Shown here piece by piece: positions 15,885-23,591 of a DNA stretch of 33,801 nucleotides. Source of the stretch: Oscillospiraceae bacterium (GTDB taxonomy: Bacteria; Bacillota; Clostridia; TANB77; CAG-508); contig WRFS01000022.1 of NCBI GenBank assembly GCA_009778695.1, positions 1 to 33,801 of the forward strand, given 5' to 3'. Position 1 is the first letter of the stretch. Each line of letters starts with the position of its first letter. Position numbers and translations under genes: made by a program. The notes beneath the pieces are model-generated. The model was not told the DNA's origin. It did not search any database and saw nothing but the letters and a program-made list of their open reading frames with translations.

Positions 15885-16286
15885 TTAATCCTTTCTTATG
15901 ATACTGGCTAGAATACCATTAACAAACCCTGGTGAAGTTTCCTCTCCATATTTTTTTGAAAGTTCCACAACTTCGTTTATTATTATTTTGAAATCAATTT
16001 TTTTATATACTATTTCATAAACAGCTAGTTTTAACAAGGCTTTATTTATTTTAGATATTCTATCATAAGTCCAAGCTTCTGTTAAATGTTTAGATATATC
16101 TTTTGTTATATCATTTTTGTGTATTTGAGTTCCGTTAACAATATCAAGAATATACTCTTTTACAGAGTCTTCATTTAATTCATTATTTTTAAAAAATAAA
16201 TTTATATGTTCTTCTGACACATCATCTTGAACTTCTATTTCATACAAAAGTTTAAATGCATTTTCACGCATTGTTGTCCTATTCAT
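15885..16286 (-). CDS. nusB: Transcription antitermination factor NusB
   Basis: 133 residues, all-helical. It begins NRTTMRENAFKLLYEIEV and ends NEVVELSKKYGEETSPGFVNGIL, both typical of NusB. It binds boxA RNA with NusE in rRNA antitermination. AGGAGG lies 6 nt before the ATG. In Firmicutes it commonly sits between asp23-type genes and folD or xseAB; here xseA follows directly. Confidence 0.95.
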   Translation of the reverse strand: MNRTTMRENAFKLLYEIEVQDDVSEEHINLFFKNNELNEDSVKEYILDIVNGTQIHKNDITKDISKHLTEAWTYDRISKINKALLKLAVYEIVYKKIDFKIIINEVVELSKKYGEETSPGFVNGILASIIRKD

Positions 16287-16295
16287 CCTATCCTC

Positions 16296-16499
16296 CTAAA
16301 GCCTATCAATAAAACTCTTTATTTTTTCTTTTACATCACTTTTATTATTTTGTATATAATTTCCTACAAAAATACCTATAACTACTAATATTATACCTAT
16401 TATCAACATATATAACCTTGTAAAAATAATTAACAAGGCAATAATTGCTCCTATTATGGCACCGGCATAATCTGAAAGAAACTGTTTAAAATTATTCAC
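16296..16499 (-). CDS. DUF2273 small membrane protein
   Basis: 67 residues with two membrane helices (about 12-28 and 30-48, YAGAIIGAIIALLIIF and LIIGIILVVIGIFVG) and a basic cytoplasmic tail. The family is found beside asp23 and amaP and probably helps the envelope-stress complex at the membrane. The start is GTG 16499, overlapping the amaP stop by 4 bases (GTGA). Confidence 0.85.
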   Translation of the reverse strand: MNNFKQFLSDYAGAIIGAIIALLIIFTRLYMLIIGIILVVIGIFVGNYIQNNKSDVKEKIKSFIDRL

Positions 16500-17209
16500 T
16501 TCGAATCCCCCTCACTGCTATCAGTTTTTGCTTGTTCTTCTACTTTTTCAATTTTTTCTTTCTCTACTTTGGTTTCTTTCGCTACTGTATTTGTTTTTTC
16601 TGCTTTCGCTTTATTATCTATTTCTTTTGTCTTGTCTGTTTTTGCTACTGCTTCAGGCTTTTCTTGCTTTTCTGCCTTCTGTTTTAGTATTCCTTTTACA
16701 CTAATATTTACCAACTGTACGTCCATGTCTGAAGATTTTTTGATAACTTCTTTTATCTTACTTTGTAAATTGTCTGTTAATTCCTTTATAACTATATTTT
16801 CAGAAACACTAATTACTACATTTATTTTTAATCTAGATTCTGGAGTCACTTCTACATTTGTAGAATTTATCTCCACACCTTCAAATTTTCTTACGCTATT
16901 CACAATTAAATTTCTTAAAGTTTCTATAGAAATTAACAAATTTCCTTTTTCATTTTTTACAACTATTCCGTTTCCAATTTTATTTTCTTTTGAAGAATCT
17001 CCAAATATTCCAATTAATGCAAATATCATCAATACTATATTTACAGCTATCATTATATTTGTAATTGAAGAATTGTTTATAACAATATCATGTGCTTGCG
17101 ATATAAGATTCACATCTACAACACCAAACAATACTAAAGTATATATTGCACAAGCTATTAATATTAATAATGAAAATATTGCTAAAGTTATTTCATGTAT
17201 TACACGCAT
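16496..17209 (-). CDS. amaP: Alkaline-shock membrane anchor protein AmaP
   Basis: 237 residues. Two N-terminal membrane helices (about 8-27 and 50-70) are followed by an Asp23-like beta-alpha domain (about 85-165: EKGNLLISIETLRNLIVNSV, then VVISVSENIVIKELTDNL). The last 65 residues form a long, low-complexity Lys/Glu-rich tail. AmaP tethers Asp23 to the membrane. Its neighbours asp23 (upstream) and DUF2273 (overlapping) support this. The tail is longer than in typical AmaP. Confidence 0.9.
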   Translation of the reverse strand: MRVIHEITLAIFSLLILIACAIYTLVLFGVVDVNLISQAHDIVINNSSITNIMIAVNIVLMIFALIGIFGDSSKENKIGNGIVVKNEKGNLLISIETLRNLIVNSVRKFEGVEINSTNVEVTPESRLKINVVISVSENIVIKELTDNLQSKIKEVIKKSSDMDVQLVNISVKGILKQKAEKQEKPEAVAKTDKTKEIDNKAKAEKTNTVAKETKVEKEKIEKVEEQAKTDSSEGDSK

Positions 17210-17244
17210 ATATTCCTACCTCTCTTTTCTTTTGGGTTACCTAT

Positions 17245-17413
17245 TTGGGCTGTCCTAGATTGTCATTCTGAGACTTACTTCAAAAATCAACCCACATTGT
17301 CATTCTGAGACTTACCTCAAAGACCAACCCACGAAGAATCTGTTGCAATTACTAAATTCTTCACAAGCAAATCTCTGGAGCAACTCTCAGAATGACAATT
17401 ACAGGATGCCCCC
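17245..17413. repeat. TCATTCTGAG-type inverted-repeat element with a 37-bp tandem duplication
   Basis: In the asp23-amaP gap. The left end ATTGTCATTCTGAG (17259-17272) occurs again 37 bp later (17296-17309), as two 37-bp units with three mismatches. The complementary end CTCAGAATGACAAT is at 17386-17399. Outer flanks GGGCTGTCCT and AGGATGCCCC are also roughly complementary. It contains GAAGAATCT, as in widespread noncoding repeats of this type. No gene is present. Confidence 0.7.
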
Positions 17414-17427
17414 TACCCATATTATAT

Positions 17428-17895
17428 TTATTCTGGTTGAACTTCTTTTTCTTCTTTTTCTGGTTTTGCTTCTTCTAACTGTGTTCTTACGCCTTGAACA
17501 TTAACATTAACAGCTGTAACCTTTAATCCTGTCATGCTTTCAACTGATTTTTTTACTCTGTTTTGAATTTCAAATGCTACATCTGGAATTCTTGTTCCAT
17601 ATTCAACAATAATGTTAACATCTATTTTCGCTTCTTTTCCTTGGATTTCTACTTTTATGCCTTTTGATAAGTTTTTCTTTCCGCTTAGTACTTCTGATAT
17701 CCCGCCTGCAAAGCCTCCTGACATTTCGCTTACGCCTTCAACTTCTGAAACCGCAATCCCAGCTATAACTGCAACAACGTCATCTGATATTTTAATTTCA
17801 TTTTCATTCGTTTCTGTCACAACTTCTGCTTTAACTTCTATTTTTTCTTTTGTTTCTTTCTTTTCATTTGTAACAACTTCTTTTTTCTCTCCCAT
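17428..17895 (-). CDS. Asp23/Gls24 family envelope stress response protein
   Basis: 155 residues. A charged N-terminal segment precedes the Asp23 domain (about 35-140): ISDDVVAVIAGIAVSEVEGV, the Gly-rich loop SGGFAGGISEVL, KGIKVEIQGKEAKIDVNIIV and a final VTAVNVNVQGV. It is an abundant cytoplasmic protein, held at the membrane by AmaP, linked to cell-envelope and alkaline stress. First gene of the run; GGAGG lies 7 nt before the ATG. Confidence 0.93.
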   Translation of the reverse strand: MGEKKEVVTNEKKETKEKIEVKAEVVTETNENEIKISDDVVAVIAGIAVSEVEGVSEMSGGFAGGISEVLSGKKNLSKGIKVEIQGKEAKIDVNIIVEYGTRIPDVAFEIQNRVKKSVESMTGLKVTAVNVNVQGVRTQLEEAKPEKEEKEVQPE

Positions 17896-17926
17896 AATAA
17901 AACCTCCATATTATTTTATTGCTAAT

Positions 17927-17955
17927 AGTATATCAATATATTGCAAATTTTACAA
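17927..17955 (-). promoter_or_regulatory. Promoter of the asp23-xseB run
   Basis: Minus strand TTGTAA (17950-17955), a 17-nt spacer and TATACT (17927-17932), about 35 nt upstream of the asp23 start. The -35 is only 20 bp from the target duplication of element copy 4. Confidence 0.6.
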
Positions 17956-17983
17956 CTGTTTTTTCAATATTCTTGAAAAATAT

Positions 17984-18157
17984 GATACTAGTTAACAGTT
18001 TTCTCTAAAATTTCCGCCTGTGGAGTATAGTATAGCTTTTAAAAAGGCTCCTCCAAGCCTCCGGAGACTCCATGGGCCTCAAAGGGCTGTCGTTCACCTT
18101 TTTAAAAGCTATACTATACTCCACAGGCTACTTTGCTGAAAACTGTTAAACAGTAAC
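17984..18157 (+). mobile_element. Palindromic element copy 4 (end type A, core I) with an 8-bp target duplication
   Basis: 174 bp. Ends GATACTAGTTAACAGTTTTC and the complement of GAAAACTGTTAAACAGTAAC. The stem CCTGTGGAGTATAGTATAGC has an exact complementary arm. The core is full length (CTCCAAGCCTCCGGAGACTC, CATGGGCCTCAAAGGGCTGT). AAAAATAT flanks it at 17976-17983 and 18158-18165. The right duplication ends 6 bp from the stop codon of the 617-residue gene. Confidence 0.9.
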
Positions 18158-18171
18158 AAAAATATTTCTTA

Positions 18172-20025
18172 TTACTGTTCTCTATCAGCTATATCATCCT
18201 CTCCGTATTCTCTTATCCCAGCTCTATCATTAGAAGGCTGTATAGTTTGTTGCTTTTTCAATTCTTCTTTTAGTCTTCTTTGGTGATATTCTTCCATTGT
18301 TTCAATTTTGGGTAGATAACGGTTTTTCCCATTTTCGTCGTAAATTGGTGCTTCCTTCTTATTTTCTTCATCCTCCATATGTTCCTTAAGTAAAGCTAGT
18401 CCCCTTGGGTCTTTTTCGAACATATCATAATGTTTATTTATAGCTTCCTTTATTGTATCTTTGTCGATGACTTTTTCCATGTGTGCTTTCACTAATGTAT
18501 CTCTTTCTACAAAATTTTGTTGTCTTTTATCTTCATCTCTTTTAAATTCATCATATTTTTTCTGTTCTGTTTGGTCATAAAATCTAAAATGTCCGCCATC
18601 ATCTTTAGCATTTCTTTTATTTTCTAATCCATTTTCAATTAAAAATTTTTGCAATGCCTCAGTTGGTTCATCTTTAGCATCATAATATACAACTTTTAGC
18701 TGTAGTCCTTGACAATTATTTTTTATATAATTCTCCCAATACTCTTGAGATGAAATAGTATTTTCTGCTAACTCATACTGTCTCGAAAATTTTTCTTCAT
18801 CATCCGCTATTGACTTACCCTTGCCATCAATAATTTTATATTTAGAGCCTGTTTGAGGATCTACTCTTGCATTTTTAGGAATAAATATTAATCCTGCTTC
18901 AATAGGAATACCTTTTCCATCTTTTGGAAGAAGTCCTATATCATTACGATTTGAATATATATCCGACTCCTCAAAAAGAGTTCCTTGATATTCTGTTTGT
19001 GTTGCCATTGCTTGTGGAAACACTAGAAAAATTTCATTTCCTTTTTCACCCCCATAATAATTATCTAATACCCCTTTTACCCCAAAATGTACAGAAGTTT
19101 CATCAAACAAATTTCCAAAAGCTCCCCCTATACTACTGGGTTCATTATTTGGGTTTTCCATTACTTCATCTAGCAAATACAACATTTCTTCACGAGTGCT
19201 ATAAATATTTTTATCACCCAATTGTGGAAGCATATACCCACGTCCTAATGCCTGTGGCAAATCCATTCCTCGTTCAATTTTACCTTGTAAAGCTGTCAAT
19301 AGTTTCCCTCGTTGCAATATTCCTTTAAATCCATCGGAATTTTCTCCTCCTCCTGCTGAATGCCAAAACATACCAGTATGGTCTCGAATTCCTTGTCGTG
19401 TGACATGCGTAAGTACATCTCCAGGCAATCTTCCTAAATTTGCTATGTAATCTCCCATAGAAAGACTAGAAAGATATTCTTCACTAGCAGCTATTTGCAT
19501 CTCTGTTTTATCAAATCCTTGTGCAGAATAACGTCGAACCTCATTTCTGTCAAATTCATTCATTTTATCAGTAATTTGTTTTGGTATATCTGCAATTTTC
19601 TTTTCTTTTTTGGCTATTTCTTCTTTAAATTTATCTATTTTAAAAAGTTCCTCTTCTGAATTTGCTCTTTTCACAAAAAAAGCATTAATATTTCTAATGA
19701 AATTATTGGTAGGCAAAGCAGGAGCATTAGAATCATTAACACTTCTAATTTCTTGTGATAGAGTCCTTGCTTTTTGGTATGCCCTTATTTTTTGTATTGG
19801 CCTAAATCCCCTTTTATCTAATACATCTTCCACATCTTTCAATTCACTTGTTAGTGCTAGTAGTTTACTTAAATCACGCTTTTGCAAAGCTTGTAATTGC
19901 TCTTTTTCATATATTAAGTCTCTTTGCATAGAGGAAACTTCATTTAATACATTTTTTTTGCCTACCGAATTAGTTTTTTCAGTAAAATCACTAATAATTT
20001 TAGAATGTAATGTCATATTGATCAT
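18172..20025 (-). CDS. Large hypothetical protein, 617 residues
   Basis: Family not recognised. Residues of about 1-170 are strongly charged and helical, probably coiled coil (YEKEQLQALQKRDLSKLLAL, KEEIAKKEKKI). Residues of about 185-400 look globular, with LGRLPGDVLTHVTRQG, GMFWHSAGGG, GILQRGKLLTALQG, SVHFGVKGVLDNYYGG and GNEIFLVFPQAMATQT. The last 200 are again charged and repetitive (KRDEDKRQQNF, EENKKEAP, QRRLKEELKKQQ). No signal peptide or membrane helix. The THVT...GILQRG...LVFPQ layout could suit an ADP-ribosyl-transferase-like or other effector fold, but no active site can be assigned. ATG 20025 has GGGGTGAA just upstream, and promoter TTGACT-18-TATAAT precedes it. Monocistronic, with element copy 4 right after its stop. 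Confidence 0.75.
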   Translation of the reverse strand: MINMTLHSKIISDFTEKTNSVGKKNVLNEVSSMQRDLIYEKEQLQALQKRDLSKLLALTSELKDVEDVLDKRGFRPIQKIRAYQKARTLSQEIRSVNDSNAPALPTNNFIRNINAFFVKRANSEEELFKIDKFKEEIAKKEKKIADIPKQITDKMNEFDRNEVRRYSAQGFDKTEMQIAASEEYLSSLSMGDYIANLGRLPGDVLTHVTRQGIRDHTGMFWHSAGGGENSDGFKGILQRGKLLTALQGKIERGMDLPQALGRGYMLPQLGDKNIYSTREEMLYLLDEVMENPNNEPSSIGGAFGNLFDETSVHFGVKGVLDNYYGGEKGNEIFLVFPQAMATQTEYQGTLFEESDIYSNRNDIGLLPKDGKGIPIEAGLIFIPKNARVDPQTGSKYKIIDGKGKSIADDEEKFSRQYELAENTISSQEYWENYIKNNCQGLQLKVVYYDAKDEPTEALQKFLIENGLENKRNAKDDGGHFRFYDQTEQKKYDEFKRDEDKRQQNFVERDTLVKAHMEKVIDKDTIKEAINKHYDMFEKDPRGLALLKEHMEDEENKKEAPIYDENGKNRYLPKIETMEEYHQRRLKEELKKQQTIQPSNDRAGIREYGEDDIADREQ

Positions 20026-20042
20026 TTCACCCCTTTACAAGA

Positions 20043-20072
20043 ATTATATTATATTTTGTTTATAAAAGTCAA
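20043..20072 (-). promoter_or_regulatory. Promoter of the 617-residue protein gene
   Basis: Minus strand TTGACT (20067-20072), an 18-nt spacer and TATAAT (20043-20048), followed by AAAGGGGTGAA before the ATG. Confidence 0.65.
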
Positions 20073-20098
20073 TATTCTTCAACTTTCTTCAATTTTTA

Positions 20099-20116
20099 GT
20101 TACCGGTTAACACTTT
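20099..20116 (+). repeat. Solo element end overlapping the prmC stop codon
   Basis: GTTACCGGTTAACACTTT matches the type A outer inverted repeat (compare copy 2). The prmC stop codon, TAA on the minus strand at 20107-20109, lies inside it. Confidence 0.5.
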
Positions 20117-20961
20117 CTACATATAATAACTCTATCGTTACTTGCTAAATCTTTAACACATACTATATCCTTATAGCCTTGATTACTCAATATCTCACAT
20201 ACTTGTTCCTTTTGATTATATCCTATTTCTAACAAAACCCACCCATTGTTATTTAAGTATTTTTTTCCTTCCGCTGCTATAATTTTATAAAATTTCAGTC
20301 CATCTTCTCCTCCATCTAAAGCAATCTGTGGTTCCTTTTTTACTTCTTTTGATAATAATTTCATATGTTCTTCATCCACGTATGGTGGATTAGAAACCAA
20401 AATATCGTATTTTTCACTAACTTTACTGAACATATCCGATTCCATAAATTCAATTTTATCTTTAACATGATTTATTTTAGCATTTTCTTTTGCCACTTTC
20501 AAAGCTTCAACACTAATATCTACGGCTGTAATCTTAGCATCAAAAACATTCTTCGCAAGTGAAATCGCAATAGCTCCGCTTCCTGTACACATATCTAAAA
20601 TTGTGCAATGCTTTTTTGGACGAACAATGTTCGCCCCTACGATTTTTAACACTTCTTGTACTAATGTTTCCGTGTCTTGTCTTGGTATTAATACGTTTTC
20701 GTCTATGTAAAATTTCAATCCCATAAACTCTTGAGAATTTGTTATATATTGTAAAGGCACATTATTAATCAATTTTTTTAATAAATTATTATATTTTTCT
20801 TCTAATGCTGAATCAATTCGTCGCTCACTATTTATTATAAGGTACTCTTTTGATTCATTTAAAACAAAAGCTAGTAATAGCCTAGCTTTTAACGTTGAAT
20901 CTTCTATTTTATTTTGTTTTAATATTTCTATTGCTTTAACTAAGTTTTCTTTTATTGTCAT
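20107..20961 (-). CDS. prmC: Peptide chain release factor N5-glutamine methyltransferase
   Basis: 284 residues. The N-terminal helical domain (NLVKAIEILKQ, SEEYLI-like KEYLIINSERR) binds the release factor, and the C-terminal Rossmann fold binds SAM (LDMCTGSGAIAISL). The catalytic NPPY motif is in LVSNPPYVDEEH. It methylates the Gln of the GGQ loop of RF1 and RF2. ATG 20961 is used because AAAGGAAAC lies 8 nt upstream; an upstream in-frame ATG at 21018 would begin inside element copy 5. A palindromic coding repeat (20618-20640) inserts VGANIVRP just before the SAM-binding strand. The stop lies within an element end. Confidence 0.93.
   Translation of the reverse strand: MTIKENLVKAIEILKQNKIEDSTLKARLLLAFVLNESKEYLIINSERRIDSALEEKYNNLLKKLINNVPLQYITNSQEFMGLKFYIDENVLIPRQDTETLVQEVLKIVGANIVRPKKHCTILDMCTGSGAIAISLAKNVFDAKITAVDISVEALKVAKENAKINHVKDKIEFMESDMFSKVSEKYDILVSNPPYVDEEHMKLLSKEVKKEPQIALDGGEDGLKFYKIIAAEGKKYLNNNGWVLLEIGYNQKEQVCEILSNQGYKDIVCVKDLASNDRVIICRKC
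20618..20640 (-). repeat. In-frame palindromic coding repeat in prmC
   Basis: On the coding strand it starts GTAGGGGCGAACATTGTTCG and ends TCC, with CGAACA/TGTTCG arms. It encodes VGANIVRP between EVLKI and KKHCTILD. It differs from the ligA copy by one base in 23. Confidence 0.75.
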
Positions 20962-20994
20962 AGTACTTGTTTCCTTTTTCTGTTTTAATAAAAT

Positions 20995-21166
20995 GTTGCT
21001 ACTTACATTTTTCAGCAAAGTAGCTTGTGGTGGTTAGTATATGTTTTTAAAAAGCGAACGACAGCCCTTTGAGGCCCATGGAGTCTTCGGAGGCTTGGAG
21101 GAGTTTTTTAAAAACATATACTAACCACCGCAAGCGGATATTTTAGAAAAAATGTTAAACAGTAAC
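20995..21166 (-). mobile_element. Palindromic element copy 5 (end type A, core I, reversed)
   Basis: 172 bp. Left end GTTGCTACTTACATTTTTCA, then GCAAAGTAGC; right end GTTAAACAGTAAC. Stem GCTTGTGGTGGTTAGTATAT with one G-T wobble in its partner arm. The core is in reverse orientation (GACAGCCCTTTGAGGCCC). No matching 8-bp flanks are seen. It sits between the prmC start and the 3' end of the 6S-like RNA. Confidence 0.85.
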
Positions 21167-21175
21167 ATTTTTTAC

Positions 21176-21389
21176 AAAAAAATAACCCCCACCTTAGCCG
21201 ATGACTAGTAAGAAATTTTATGGACCTGCACTCAACAGGTGGGTGTCCTCCTTAGTACTCCTGGGTTTCTTGCATAAATGCAAGCATACACGCCATACCA
21301 AGAGATAGACTCCGCTTCAAAACTTGTAGGTTCTAAAATTCCTTTTGCACGAACTACGCAGGGATTATCTATTTAATTAATACCTTCAT
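21176..21389 (-). ncRNA. ssrS: 6S RNA (SsrS-like)
   Basis: About 210 nt without a gene. The 5' region contains AATCCCTGCGTAGTTCGTGC, resembling the start of Gram-positive 6S RNAs. A 10-bp closing stem pairs TAATCCCTGC (21358-21367) with GTGGGGGTTA (21183-21192), three of the pairs being G-T. Inside are further partial stems (GGAATTTTA with TAAAATTTC, ACCTG with CAGGT, and the apical hairpin CTTGCATTTATGCAAG). A T-run follows the closing stem. Promoter TTGATA-17-TAATAT lies directly upstream. 6S RNA mimics an open promoter and holds the sigma-A RNA polymerase in stationary phase. The assignment is by motif and fold only; a covariance-model search would settle it. Confidence 0.65.
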
Positions 21390-21395
21390 GATGTA

Positions 21396-21424
21396 ATATT
21401 ATCATATAATTTTTTTCTTATCAA
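21396..21424 (-). promoter_or_regulatory. Promoter of the 6S-like RNA
   Basis: Minus strand TTGATA (21419-21424), a 17-nt spacer ending TATGA, and TAATAT (21396-21401). Transcription would start near 21389. Between 21425 and 21550 I see nothing but AT-rich spacer. Confidence 0.7.
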
Positions 21425-21550
21425 TCCGCTTATTTTAATAAAATTATATGGCTAGCATTCATTTATACTTTATATCTCTTTTTTTGTGAACTTATCTAAT
21501 TATTTTGCTCAATTTCATCACTTGATTTTTTTTATGTCTTGTTATATAAT

Positions 21551-21590
21551 AAAAAAGTTAGGTCAAAACAAGGTTGTCCTAACTTTTTTT
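21551..21590 (-). terminator. Terminator of thrS
   Basis: Stem AAGTTAGG / CCTAACTT with A- and T-runs on both sides (21551-21562 against 21578-21589), 7 nt after the thrS stop codon. The run on either side would let it work in both directions. Confidence 0.9.
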
Positions 21591-21596
21591 GTGTTA

Positions 21597-23519
21597 TTAT
21601 AAACTCGATTCTTCTTTTATTTTCTCAACAAACGCCTCTACGGACATCTGTCCAATATCTCCATCTTGTCTCGAGCGTACACCAACCGCATTTGCTTCTA
21701 CTTCTTTATCCCCAATAATTACCATATATGGAACCTTTTGCAACTGTGCTTCACGTATTTTGTATCCTATTTTTTCATTCCTATCATCTAATTCTACTCT
21801 TAATCCATTATTCAAAAATTTTTCTTTTAAACTATTAGAATAATCCGTATGTTTTGATGAAATTGTTAATATCTTCACTTGAATAGGTGTAAGCCATATT
21901 GGGAGATTTCCTTTTGTTTCTTCAAGCAAAAATGCTATAAATCTATCTGAAGTGCCAAGTATAGCTCTGTGCAATACCACTGGCCTATGGTCTTTCCCAT
22001 CTTCTCCCACATATGTTAAATCAAATTTCTCTGGCAATAAAAAGTCTATTTGACATGTAGACACTGTGATATCGTGCCCTATTGCTGTCTTTATTTGAAC
22101 ATCTAACTTTGGTCCATAAAAAGCTGCTTCTCCTATTGCTTCATAGTATTTGATACCCATCTCATTTAATATTTCACGTAATTCATTTTGTGCTTTTTCC
22201 CACATTTTATCATCGTCAAAATATTTTTCTTTGTTTTCTGGATCTCTTAAAGATAATCTAAAAGAATAATCTGTAATTCCAAAGTCTTTGTATACTTCTA
22301 ATATTAAATCTACTACTTTTCCAAATTCTTCTTTTATTTGGTCTGGTCTAACAAATAAATGTGCATCGTTTTGACACATTTGTCTAACTCTTTCTAATCC
22401 AATAACATTGCCACTTGCCTCATATCTAAAATCATGTGCAAGTTCGCCTATTTTTATTGGTAATTCTCTATAAGAATGAAGTTTATTTTTATAAATAAGC
22501 ATATGATGTGGACAGTTCATTGGACGGAGCACTAACTCTTCATTCTCTATTTTCATTACTGGAAACATATCTTCTTTATAATGATCCCAATGTCCGCTTG
22601 TTTTATATAACTGCACATTTGCAAGTGATGGTGTATACACATGCTTATATTCTCGTTTTAATTCTTTTTCCAATATATATCTTTCTAGCAATCTTTTAAT
22701 AACCGCTCCATTTGGTAGATACATTGGAAGTCCTGGTCCTACAAGTTCATGGGTCATAAATATTTCTTGTTCTTTTCCTATTTTTCTATGGTCCCTTTCT
22801 TTTGCTTCTTCTAGCTTTTGTAAATATCCTTCCACTTCTGATGCCTTTGGAAAGGAAATCGCATAAATTCTTTGAAGCATTTTATTTTTTTCACTGCCTC
22901 TCCAATACGCACCAGAAGAACTTAGAATTTTTACTGCCTTAATTTTTCCTGTACTTGTTAAATGTGGGCCAGCACAAAGGTCTGTAAATTCACCTTGTTT
23001 GTAAAACGAAATTTCTTCATCCACTGGCAATTCTTCTATTAGCTCCACCTTGTATGTTTCTTTTTTTTCTTTCATTAATTTTATTGCTTCATCTCTAGGC
23101 AAAGTGAACCTTTCAATCCCTAAATCTTCTTTTATTATCTTGCTCATTTCTTTTTCAATTTCAGCAAAATCTGCTTCTGAAAATGCTTTGTCTGTGTCGA
23201 AATCATAATAAAACCCATTTTCTATTGAAGGCCCAATAGCTAGTTTTGTATCTGGATACAACCTTTTTACAGCTTGTGCCATAATATGTGATGTTGTATG
23301 CCAATATGCTTGTTTGCCATCTTGACTATTATCGAAAGTTAATATTTCAACTTTACTTTCCTTTTCTAAATTATATCTCAAATCTTTTACTTGTTCATCA
23401 ACAAGACCAGCTGTAGCTTGTCTTGCTAATCCTTCACTTATTTGCTTTGCAAGTTCTAAAATGGAAGTTCCTTCTTTTATTTCTTTTATACTTCCATCTT
23501 TTAAAGTAATTTTTATCAT
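21597..23519 (-). CDS. thrS: Threonyl-tRNA synthetase
   Basis: 640 residues, full length. N-terminal TGS domain (ITLKDGSIKEIKEGTSILEL), editing or second domain with HTTSHIMAQAVKRLYP, then the class II core with RPMNCPHHMLIYK, FRYEASGNVIGLERVRQM (motif 2), HRAILGTSDRF (motif 3), and the anticodon-binding domain (LPIWLTPIQVKILTISSKH). It charges tRNA-Thr and removes mis-attached serine. ATG 23519 is chosen over 23549 because AGGAG is 7 nt upstream. The 72-nt gap to the dehydrogenase gene leaves no room for the T-box leader that often controls thrS in Firmicutes. Confidence 0.97.
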   Translation of the reverse strand: MIKITLKDGSIKEIKEGTSILELAKQISEGLARQATAGLVDEQVKDLRYNLEKESKVEILTFDNSQDGKQAYWHTTSHIMAQAVKRLYPDTKLAIGPSIENGFYYDFDTDKAFSEADFAEIEKEMSKIIKEDLGIERFTLPRDEAIKLMKEKKETYKVELIEELPVDEEISFYKQGEFTDLCAGPHLTSTGKIKAVKILSSSGAYWRGSEKNKMLQRIYAISFPKASEVEGYLQKLEEAKERDHRKIGKEQEIFMTHELVGPGLPMYLPNGAVIKRLLERYILEKELKREYKHVYTPSLANVQLYKTSGHWDHYKEDMFPVMKIENEELVLRPMNCPHHMLIYKNKLHSYRELPIKIGELAHDFRYEASGNVIGLERVRQMCQNDAHLFVRPDQIKEEFGKVVDLILEVYKDFGITDYSFRLSLRDPENKEKYFDDDKMWEKAQNELREILNEMGIKYYEAIGEAAFYGPKLDVQIKTAIGHDITVSTCQIDFLLPEKFDLTYVGEDGKDHRPVVLHRAILGTSDRFIAFLLEETKGNLPIWLTPIQVKILTISSKHTDYSNSLKEKFLNNGLRVELDDRNEKIGYKIREAQLQKVPYMVIIGDKEVEANAVGVRSRQDGDIGQMSVEAFVEKIKEESSL

Positions 23520-23591
23520 ATCATTTCTCCTGTATTGTTTCGTTTTCAAACATTTTACTATAATATACCCAACTTTGTCAAATATAGCTTT

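Noticed and set aside
16569..17258. Long plus-strand open frame opposite amaP
   Set aside because: It is the complement of the Lys/Glu-rich amaP tail and has no ribosome site; similar antisense frames opposite xseA, thrS, ligA and the ATPases were dropped for the same reason.
23520..23591. T-box leader of thrS
   Set aside because: Only 72 nt separate thrS from the upstream gene, with no AGGGTGG-type motif or antiterminator pairing.
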